Part shown: positions 1 to 5,127 of the stretch, piece after piece
Layout of the letters: the number at the start of each line of letters is the position of its first letter
How positions within the stretch are numbered: the stretch's first letter is position 1
NCBI GenBank assembly: GCA_947446335.1
Contig: CANFGA010000070.1
Span: 1 to 9,901, forward strand
From: Oxalobacteraceae bacterium
Lineage (GTDB): Bacteria; Pseudomonadota; Gammaproteobacteria; Burkholderiales; Burkholderiaceae_D
Reading direction: 5' to 3'
DNA length: 9,901 bases
Made by a program: the position numbers and the translations under genes
Notes under the pieces: model-generated
What the model was told of the DNA's origin: nothing
The model's input: only the letters and a program-made list of their open reading frames with translations
The model's database searches: none

Positions 1-284
1 GTTCGATGAATGGCTGGGCCGCCGACCTGATTTCACAGGAAGTGGCGAACAAGGTCGGCAAGGTCTGGGGCCTGGGATCGAACACCCTGAAGGATCCGGG
101 ACCGTGGGAAGGCGAGCAGCGCAACATGTGGAAGCCGACCCAGCAAACGGCGTTGTGGTTCCACGGCGGCAATTTGCACCAGTCGCGCCACTATTCGCAA
201 TATCTGTCGCTGCAGTTGAAGGCGCGCATGGAAGGCTTGGCGACGCCGGTCTACGGTTTGCAGGAAGTGCATCACCTGTCGTGA
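1..284 (+). CDS. Flavin-containing monooxygenase / NAD(P)-FAD oxidoreductase, C-terminal end (partial)
   Basis: This is the last 93 residues of a gene that begins before the window; the frame is open from base 3 and ends at TGA 282-284. The visible part resembles the C-terminus of CzcO-like/Baeyer-Villiger-type flavoprotein monooxygenases. It has an NMWKPTQQ stretch, then LWFHGGNLHQSRHYS, then a closing PVYGLQEVHH segment, as I recall from that family. Such enzymes use NAD(P)H, FAD and oxygen to oxygenate carbonyl or heteroatom substrates in the cytoplasm. The nucleotide-binding GxGxxG motifs would lie upstream and cannot be seen, so the substrate is unknown. About 450 bases separate it from the R-M operon, and no link between the two is evident. 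The family call is by recognition of the C-terminal pattern only. Confidence 0.72.
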   Translation, partial: SMNGWAADLISQEVANKVGKVWGLGSNTLKDPGPWEGEQRNMWKPTQQTALWFHGGNLHQSRHYSQYLSLQLKARMEGLATPVYGLQEVHHLS

Positions 285-361
285 CCGTTTACCTCGGCTA
301 ACTTGGCATCGGTATCCGCACAATGACCCAGACAGGCTCGACCAAACGCGGCTCTGCCAGG

Positions 362-405
362 GGACAGGCTCGAACCGACGGTTTCATCTCTGGTCGAACC
401 TGTCC
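362..405. repeat. Inverted repeat, 12-bp arms with one mismatch
   Basis: The arm GGACAGGCTCGA (362-373) faces TCGAACCTGTCC (394-405), with 11 of 12 positions paired across a 20-base loop. The loop begins with a small AACC-GAC-GGTT hairpin that shares base 373 with the left arm. It lies about 80 bases after the oxidoreductase stop codon. It could therefore fold in that transcript, but no T-tract follows, so it is not a standard intrinsic terminator. It may simply be two oppositely oriented copies of the local repeat. Confidence 0.5.
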
Positions 406-463
406 TCGTCGGCCAGTGACGCCGGCATTGCACTTTCGGCCCGGTCCCGAGTCGACGGTACCA

Positions 464-520
464 GGTTCGATCGGGGTGACTGTCGCGCAAATTATTGATC
501 CATCGCCCCCCGATCGAGCC
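464..520. repeat. Inverted repeat, 13-bp arms with one mismatch
   Basis: GGTTCGATCGGGG (464-476) is complementary to CCCCGATCGAGCC (508-520) at 12 of 13 positions, and the exception is a G-T wobble. The intervening 31 bases are unpaired by eye. The arms are extended copies of the local GGYTCGA motif. No T-run follows, so termination is only a possibility. A pair of protein-binding sites facing each other is an alternative reading. Confidence 0.5.
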
Positions 521-646
521 TAATACCTGGAGATTCTGCCTGATCGAGCCAATCACTTGGCCATCAACACATTTTTCAACTGGTGTCGATGTCCATGCTG
601 ACTTGGCCGGGCTTGTTGAGATTCGGTATTCGGGACTGTGCATGTC

Positions 647-664
647 GCCAGGTAAGCCAGGTAA
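647..664 (+). repeat. Tandem 9-bp direct repeat
   Basis: GCCAGGTAA occurs twice with no gap (647-655 and 656-664). The second copy overlaps the first two bases of the large palindrome. Its position just upstream of the operon promoter would suit an activator or repressor site, but two copies are little evidence on their own. Confidence 0.45.
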
Positions 665-699
665 AATATTTGCATCATTTGAAATGATGCAAATATTTT
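663..699. promoter_or_regulatory. Perfect 18-bp-armed palindrome over the R-M promoter (probable operator)
   Basis: The left arm 663-680 (AAAATATTTGCATCATTT) is the exact reverse complement of 682-699, with a single central G at 681. It is strongly AT-rich in an otherwise GC-rich region. It covers the predicted -35 box and most of the promoter spacer, the classical placement for a repressor that excludes RNA polymerase. A palindrome this long and exact with a one-base centre is more typical of a DNA-binding dimer site than of an RNA hairpin. In RNA it would nevertheless form a stem followed by a T-run. The binding protein is not identified. No stand-alone regulator gene is in the window, although RhuM has an HTH-like N-terminus. 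Confidence 0.72.
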
Positions 700-707
700 T
701 TTAAAAT
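679..707 (+). promoter_or_regulatory. Predicted sigma-70 promoter of the R-M operon
   Basis: A -35 box TTGAAA (679-684) and a -10 box TAAAAT (702-707) each match the consensus at five of six positions. They are separated by the optimal 17 bases. Transcription would begin near 713-715, about 20 bases before the ATG at 735. It is the only good promoter I see ahead of the six overlapping genes. A T7 run (696-702) fills the end of the spacer and supplies the first base of the -10 box, so slippage there would alter spacing. Prediction rests on consensus match alone. Confidence 0.65.
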
Positions 708-724
708 TATCCAGTGCAAGATGT

Positions 725-739
725 AACATGCAGCATGTT
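725..739. promoter_or_regulatory. Short palindrome covering the first start codon
   Basis: AACATGC (725-731) and GCATGTT (733-739) are perfect complements around a single A at 732, and the ATG at 735-737 lies inside the right arm. It could be a second operator half downstream of the transcription start, or a feature affecting initiation. The arms are short, so coincidence is possible. Confidence 0.35.
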
Positions 740-1358
740 CATTGGCGCAAAAAAATATCCGATCGGCGCAATCGCTCGCTCCCAAGCCGGCTTTCCCTTT
801 CGCGGCTCGATTCAGGAAATAGCCGGCGGCTCGGTTGCGGCGGTGCAGATGAAGGATGTCGATCCTGACTGCGGCATCCATTGGCGCGGCGTGGTGCGCA
901 CCGATCTGGTCGGGCGCAAACAGGCAAACTGGCTGCGCGCGGGCGATATCTTGTTCGTTTTCAGGGGCACGCGCTTTCATGCGGTGTGCGTCGATGAACC
1001 TCCCGGCCTTGCCGTGTGTAGCCCGCATTTCTTTCATTTGCGCATCAAGCCCGCCATGCAGATCGATCCCGCATTTCTGGTCTGGCAAATCAATCAAGCG
1101 CCGTTTCAAAGGGCGCTGCAGCAGGGCGCCGAAGGATCGAACCAGCTCAGCATTCGCCGCCCCGTCTTTGATTGCTTGTCGATCAGCGTGCCCAATTTGC
1201 CCGATCAACAAAGCGTGGTGGCGCTGGACAGGCTGGCGCGGCAAGAACGCCATGCCTTGCAACAATTGATCCGCAACCGCACACAACAACTTCACGCCCT
1301 GGCCGACAATCTGGCCCGGGCCACCGTTCATTTCGTACCAAAGACCAGCCAACCATGA
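735..1358 (+). CDS. Half-size HsdS-like specificity protein (single target-recognition domain)
   Basis: This 207-residue protein resembles one half of a type I specificity subunit. Residues 8-150 look like a target-recognition domain: a glycine-containing start (IGAIARSQAGFPFRG), a central LRAGDILFVFRG segment (68-78), and a late SNQLSIRRPVFDCLSISVP stretch leading into the linker. Residues 155-195 (PDQQSVVALDRLARQERHAL and onward) match the conserved helical spacer, which normally carries the L-x-E-Q-R-x-I-A signature. A full HsdS has two such units in about 400 residues, so this is a half. The start is uncertain. ATG 735 gives a 20-base leader from the predicted promoter, but GTG 714 is in frame and would add 7 residues. 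Neither has a clear Shine-Dalgarno sequence. It overlaps hsdM by ATGA (1355-1358). It may dimerise to act as a specificity subunit or modulate HsdM; both are inference. Confidence 0.72.
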   Translation: MFIGAKKYPIGAIARSQAGFPFRGSIQEIAGGSVAAVQMKDVDPDCGIHWRGVVRTDLVGRKQANWLRAGDILFVFRGTRFHAVCVDEPPGLAVCSPHFFHLRIKPAMQIDPAFLVWQINQAPFQRALQQGAEGSNQLSIRRPVFDCLSISVPNLPDQQSVVALDRLARQERHALQQLIRNRTQQLHALADNLARATVHFVPKTSQP

Positions 1359-2866
1359 CCAATACTTCCGTCAGCCAGGATGACATCAACGCCGCAGTCT
1401 GGGGCGCTTGCGACACCTTCCGTGGCACCGTCGACCCCAGCATCTACAAGGATTATGTGCTGACGATGCTGTTCTTGAAATACGTGTCGGATGTCTGGCA
1501 AGACCATTACGATACCTACAAGCAGCAGTACGGCGACCACCCCGAGCTGATCGTCGAAATGCTCAAGAACGAGCGCTTCGTGCTGCCGCCGTCGGCCAGC
1601 TTTTATGCCTTGCACCTGCTGCGCCACAGCCCTGGCAATGGCGAGCGCATCGACAAGGCGCTGCACGCGATCGAAGATGCCAACATCGCCAAGCTGCGCG
1701 ATGTGTTCCAGGACATCAGCTTCAACTCCACCAAGCTGGGCGACGAACAACAAAAAAATGACATCCTGCGCCACTTGCTGGAAGACTTTGCCAAACCGGC
1801 GCTGAACTTGCGCGAAAGCCGGGTCGGCACGCTGGACGTGATCGGCAACGCCTATGAATTCCTGATCAAGAACTTTGCCTCCACCAGCGGCAAGAAGGCC
1901 GGCGAGTTCTATACGCCGCCCGAAGTGTCGACGCTGATGGCACGGCTGATGGCGCCGCAGGAAGGCGATGAAATTTGCGATCCGACCTGCGGCTCGGGTT
2001 CGCTGCTGCTCAAATGCGGGCGCCTGATCCGCGAACATACCGGCGCGCGCAAATATGCGTTGTTTGGCCAAGAAGCCATCGGCAGTACCTGGGCGCTGGC
2101 CAAGATGAACATGTTCTTGCACGGCGAAGACAATCACCGCATCGAATGGGGCGACACGCTGCGCAATCCCAAATTGCTCGCTGGCGATGCCAGCCTGAAG
2201 CACTTCGATATCGTCGTCGCCAATCCCCCTTTCAGCCTCGAAAAGTGGGGCCACGAGGGCGCCGAAGCCGACAAATTCAGCCGCTTTCGGCGCGGCATTC
2301 CACCGCGCACCAAGGGCGACTACGCGTTCATCTTGCACATGATCGAAACCATGAAGCCGGGCAGCGGCCGCATGGCCGTGGTGGTGCCGCACGGCGTCTT
2401 GTTTCGCGGCGCAGCCGAAGGGCGCATCCGCCAGAAACTGATAGAAGAAAATCTGCTGGACGCAGTCATCGGCTTGCCCGAAAAACTGTTTTATGGCACC
2501 GGCATTCCCGCCGCCGTGCTGGTATTTCGCAAGAACAAGACCGACGACAAGGTGCTGTTCATCGATGCCAGCCGCAATTTCGACGCCGGCAAGAACCAGA
2601 ACTTTTTGCACGAGGCCGACTTGCAACGCATCCTCGATGTCGTCTGGATGCGCCAGAGCATCAGCAAATATGCCTATCTTGCAACGCCGGCAGAGATCGC
2701 TGAAAACGACTTCAACCTGAACATTCCGCGTTACGTCGATACCTTCGAGCAAGAGGCAGAAATCGACCTGATGGCGGTACGCCGCGAGCGCGAACAGTTG
2801 AAGGCCGAACTGGCGCTGCTGGAAGTGCAGATGGCGGGTTATTTGAAGGAGCTGGGGTATGAGTGA
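1355..2866 (+). CDS. hsdM: Type I restriction-modification system methyltransferase subunit HsdM
   Basis: 503 residues, close to the usual length for type IC-like HsdM. It transfers a methyl group from S-adenosylmethionine to the N6 of adenine within the site chosen by HsdS, protecting the host chromosome. The N-terminal helical HsdM domain covers about residues 8-145. The Rossmann-fold methylase core follows, with the family entry motif GEFYTPPEV (183-191), SAM-binding motif I DPTCGSG (209-215) and catalytic motif IV NPPF (290-293). A C-terminal helical stretch (about 463-503) probably contacts HsdS. The ATG at 1355 is chosen because the conserved N-terminus begins here and it forms an ATGA overlap with the preceding gene. 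An open frame continues further upstream but only shadows that gene. All catalytic residues are present, so it should be active. Confidence 0.96.
   Translation: MTNTSVSQDDINAAVWGACDTFRGTVDPSIYKDYVLTMLFLKYVSDVWQDHYDTYKQQYGDHPELIVEMLKNERFVLPPSASFYALHLLRHSPGNGERIDKALHAIEDANIAKLRDVFQDISFNSTKLGDEQQKNDILRHLLEDFAKPALNLRESRVGTLDVIGNAYEFLIKNFASTSGKKAGEFYTPPEVSTLMARLMAPQEGDEICDPTCGSGSLLLKCGRLIREHTGARKYALFGQEAIGSTWALAKMNMFLHGEDNHRIEWGDTLRNPKLLAGDASLKHFDIVVANPPFSLEKWGHEGAEADKFSRFRRGIPPRTKGDYAFILHMIETMKPGSGRMAVVVPHGVLFRGAAEGRIRQKLIEENLLDAVIGLPEKLFYGTGIPAAVLVFRKNKTDDKVLFIDASRNFDAGKNQNFLHEADLQRILDVVWMRQSISKYAYLATPAEIAENDFNLNIPRYVDTFEQEAEIDLMAVRREREQLKAELALLEVQMAGYLKELGYE
2846..2851 (+). promoter_or_regulatory. 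Ribosome binding site of the RhuM gene
   Basis: AAGGAG lies 7 bases before the ATG at 2859, inside the end of hsdM. It supports starting the RhuM protein here despite the 8-base overlap with hsdM. Confidence 0.75.
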
Positions 2867-3905
2867 TCAAACAACGCCGAACGTCAGCAACGGCGAACTG
2901 GTGCTCTACGCGACCGAAGACGGCGGCGCGCGCTTCTTTCTGCGCGCCGAAAACGGCACCGTCTGGCTGACGCAGCTCGAACTGGCGGAGTTGTTTCAGA
3001 CATCGGTTGCGAACATCAACATTCACATCAAGAACGTATTGGCAGAGGGTGAATTGCAGTCCGAAGCAACTATTAAGGATCATTTAATAGTTCAAATCGA
3101 GGGCAAACGCCAGATCAAGCGGTCAGTCAAACTCTACAGCCTGGACATGATCCTGGCCGTCGGCTACCGGGTCAAGTCGGCGCGCGGCACGCAGTTCCGG
3201 CGCTGGGCCACGACGCATCTGAGGCAGTATCTGGTCAAGGGTTTCGTCATCGACGACGCGCGCCTGAAGGACCCGGGCGGCTGGGATTACTTCGACGAAT
3301 TGCTGCAACGGATACGCGAGATACGGGCGTCGGAACAGCGCTTTTACCAGAAGGTGCGCGATCTGTTCGCCTTGTCGTCCGATTACCAGGACAACGCCAA
3401 TCTGACTGGGCGCTTTTTTGCCGAAGTGCAAAACAAGATGCTGTATGCGGTGACCGAGCACACCGCCGCCGAAATCATCGTCGATCGCGCCGACCCGAGC
3501 CGGCCCAACATGGGCTTGAGCGCGTGGAAAGCGGGGCGGGTGCGCAAGGAAGACGTGATCGTGGCCAAGAATTACCTGAATGCAGACGAGGTCGATCATC
3601 TGAACCGCATCGTCACGCTGTTTCTGGAATTTGCCGAATTGCGCTTCAAGCAGCGCAAGGAACTGCGCATGGCCGACTGGCGCAAGTACGTCGACAACTT
3701 CATTGCGTTTAACGAAAGCCCGCTGCTGCACGGCGCGGGGCGCATCAGCCACGACGCCATGGTGGATACGGCGCACGAGCGCTACGCCCAATTCGATGGC
3801 GCCCGGCGCAAGATCGAAGCGGCAAAGTCCGACGCCGATGACTTGAAGACGCTGGAACAGGCCGAGAAATTGTTGACGAAGAAGGACGGGCGCGATGATT
3901 CCTGA
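2859..3905 (+). CDS. rhuM: RhuM-family protein embedded in the R-M operon
   Basis: 348 residues, the usual size for the virulence RhuM family, named from a Salmonella pathogenicity-island gene and of unknown biochemical function. Recognised features are a TVWLTQLELAELFQTSVANI block (34-53), which reads like a helix-turn-helix, the YSLDMILAVGYRVKSARGTQFRRWA block (93-117) and LRQYLVKGFVIDDARL (121-136). A charged, helical C-terminal half follows (about 145-345). No membrane segment or signal peptide is seen, so it is probably cytoplasmic. The gene overlaps hsdM by 8 bases and hsdS by 11, so it is co-translated with the R-M subunits. RhuM genes recur within type I R-M loci in many bacteria, as accessory genes such as the anticodon nuclease prrC do elsewhere. 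A regulatory or defence role is inference. Confidence 0.9.
   Translation: MSDQTTPNVSNGELVLYATEDGGARFFLRAENGTVWLTQLELAELFQTSVANINIHIKNVLAEGELQSEATIKDHLIVQIEGKRQIKRSVKLYSLDMILAVGYRVKSARGTQFRRWATTHLRQYLVKGFVIDDARLKDPGGWDYFDELLQRIREIRASEQRFYQKVRDLFALSSDYQDNANLTGRFFAEVQNKMLYAVTEHTAAEIIVDRADPSRPNMGLSAWKAGRVRKEDVIVAKNYLNADEVDHLNRIVTLFLEFAELRFKQRKELRMADWRKYVDNFIAFNESPLLHGAGRISHDAMVDTAHERYAQFDGARRKIEAAKSDADDLKTLEQAEKLLTKKDGRDDS
3068..3092. repeat. AT-rich inverted repeat inside the RhuM gene
   Basis: AACTATTAA (3068-3076) is the exact complement of TTAATAGTT (3084-3092) across a 7-base loop. It stands out because the surrounding gene is GC-rich. It encodes the ATIKDHLIVQ segment, which may be conserved at protein level, so the symmetry may be incidental. 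A hairpin or protein-binding site within the operon is possible. Confidence 0.4.
3882..3886 (+). promoter_or_regulatory. Ribosome binding site of hsdS
   Basis: AAGGA lies 8 bases ahead of the ATG at 3895 and within the last codons of the RhuM gene. It supports the start used for hsdS and its 11-base overlap. Confidence 0.7.
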
Positions 3906-5127
3906 AGACTGGAAACGCAGCACATTAGGCGAATGTTCGAAATTTATGTCGGGCAATACTCCAAGTAAAGAAAATTTAGCTTATTGGTCTGGCGACTATC
4001 CTTGGGTGACTGCCAAAGACATGAAAACCACTTTGCTTAATAGTGCAATTCTTGGGCTCACTCAAGTAGGAAAAACAGTTGCCGCAATTGCTCCAGCTCA
4101 ATCCATCTTGGTTCTCACTCGTGGCATGACATTGCTAAAAGACTTACCTGTATGCGTAGTCATGCAGGATATGGCATTTAATCAAGATATCAAGGCCATT
4201 GTGCCCATTATTGGTGTCGATCCTTACTTTCTTGCTTATCAACTAATCGCTAATAAATCGATTATTTTAAATTTGGTCGATACCGCTGGGCATGGTACAG
4301 GACGACTCGATACTGAACTTTTGAAGTCAGTAGTTATTTCACGTCCTCCGCTAGCTGAACAACGTCGTATTGCCCAAATTTTGGCCACCTGGGATCGAGC
4401 CATCGGCGTCACCGAACGCCTGCTCGCCAACAGCCGCCAACAGAAGCAGGAATTGGCGAACGCGCTGTTGCACGGGCGTCGTCGTTTTGCAAACCATGTT
4501 GATCGATGGAAGTACGCAGATTTTGATTCGATTTTTGAGCGAGTCAACCGGAAGAATACAGTCGGAAATACCAATGTCTTGACGATTTCTGGCGAACGCG
4601 GATTGATCAATCAGCGCGACTATTTTAATAAATCCGTCGCCAGCGCCAACTTGTCGGGCTATACCTTGTTGGCGCGTGGCGATTTTGCGTACAACAAAAG
4701 CTATTCGAAAGGGTATCCGATGGGAGCCATCAAGCCGTTGACGAATTACGACGCCGGCGTGGTCTCCAGCTTGTATCTCTGTTTTCGACTTCGAAGCGAC
4801 GTTGACGCCTGTCCTGATTTTTTCCGGCATTACTTCGAGGCTGGACTGTTCAATCAGGAAATTGACGGTATTGCCCAGGAAGGCGCACGCAACCACGGCT
4901 TGTTGAACGTCAGCGTCATCGATTTTTTCAAGCTGCGTTTGCATTTGCCGTCGGCCTCCGAACAACGTCACATTGCCGAAGTCATCAACGTGGCCGAGGC
5001 TGACGAGAAGATCTTTGTTGCGCAATTGCAAGTGCTGCAAGTGGAGAAAGCCGCATTGATGCAACAACTGCTGACCGGCAAACGCCGCGTCCAGCTGCCT
5101 GTGCCTTTGGTGGAGCGTGCCGCTTGA
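3895..5127 (+). CDS. hsdS: Type I restriction-modification system specificity subunit HsdS
   Basis: 410 residues with the full HsdS plan of two target-recognition domains, each followed by a conserved helical spacer. The first recognition domain spans about residues 1-150 (MIPEDWKRSTLG start, NTPSKENLAYWSGDYPWVTA at 21-40). Spacer one is about 151-198, with LAEQRRIAQIL at 153-163. The second domain is about 203-350, and spacer two about 351-397, with SEQRHIAEVI at 355-364. The two domains read the two halves of a bipartite DNA site and dock HsdM and HsdR. The target sequence cannot be predicted here. The first domain is encoded by unusually AT-rich DNA (202 of 480 bases G or C at 3901-4380), while spacer one returns to about 67%. 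The second domain is intermediate. This mosaic suggests domain replacement. The gene overlaps its neighbours by 11 and 4 bases. Confidence 0.95.
   Translation: MIPEDWKRSTLGECSKFMSGNTPSKENLAYWSGDYPWVTAKDMKTTLLNSAILGLTQVGKTVAAIAPAQSILVLTRGMTLLKDLPVCVVMQDMAFNQDIKAIVPIIGVDPYFLAYQLIANKSIILNLVDTAGHGTGRLDTELLKSVVISRPPLAEQRRIAQILATWDRAIGVTERLLANSRQQKQELANALLHGRRRFANHVDRWKYADFDSIFERVNRKNTVGNTNVLTISGERGLINQRDYFNKSVASANLSGYTLLARGDFAYNKSYSKGYPMGAIKPLTNYDAGVVSSLYLCFRLRSDVDACPDFFRHYFEAGLFNQEIDGIAQEGARNHGLLNVSVIDFFKLRLHLPSASEQRHIAEVINVAEADEKIFVAQLQVLQVEKAALMQQLLTGKRRVQLPVPLVERAA
5112..5115 (+). promoter_or_regulatory. Ribosome binding site of hsdR
   Basis: GGAG lies 8 bases before the TTG at 5124. It supports the rare start codon, which forms a TTGA overlap with the hsdS stop. 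Confidence 0.6.

Larger units (their letters stand above)
335..550. repeat. Six dispersed copies of GGYTCGA in both orientations
   Basis: The 7-base core GGCTCGA or GGTTCGA occurs at 335-341, 367-373 and 464-470 on the plus strand. It also occurs inverted (TCGARCC) at 394-400, 514-520 and 544-550. Copies one and two share the longer GACAGGCTCGA (331-341 and 363-373), 32 bases apart. The last two share GATCGAGCC and are 30 bases apart. Chance would give far fewer than one copy in 220 bases. Multiple short, partly palindromic repeats of this kind are typical of binding-site arrays, such as transposase or integrase sites at element ends. No transposase gene is present, so the role is unknown. 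Confidence 0.6.
285..662. other. Non-coding stretch with dispersed short repeats
   Basis: No convincing gene is seen here on either strand. Short open frames exist but lack ribosome binding sites and recognisable protein content. The region is rich in repeated GGYTCGA cores and inverted repeats, annotated separately. It could be the leftover of a mobile-element end, or the junction where the R-M cluster was inserted next to the oxidoreductase gene. The sequence alone does not decide between these. Confidence 0.6.

Noticed and set aside
331..550. CRISPR-like array
   Set aside because: Shared units are only 7-13 bases, occur in both orientations and have irregular spacing. No cas gene is present.
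272..643. 123-codon minus-strand frame in the intergenic region, considered as a transposase remnant
   Set aside because: It overlaps the end of the oxidoreductase gene, its residues follow the nucleotide repeats, and no transposase motif is visible.
663..702. Intrinsic terminator of the upstream oxidoreductase gene
   Set aside because: The stem is AT-rich with almost no loop and lies about 380 bases after that gene. It coincides with a near-consensus promoter, so an operator is the better reading. Termination of read-through cannot be excluded.
1172..1354. Upstream extension of hsdM by 61 codons
   Set aside because: The extension only overlaps the end of the half-HsdS gene in another frame. 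The conserved HsdM N-terminus starts after ATG 1355.
1328..2752. 474-codon open frame on the minus strand
   Set aside because: Antisense to hsdM, which carries all methylase motifs. The antisense product is low-complexity and unrecognisable.
3123..3956. 277-codon open frame on the minus strand
   Set aside because: Shadow of the RhuM gene, with no ribosome binding site or recognisable product.
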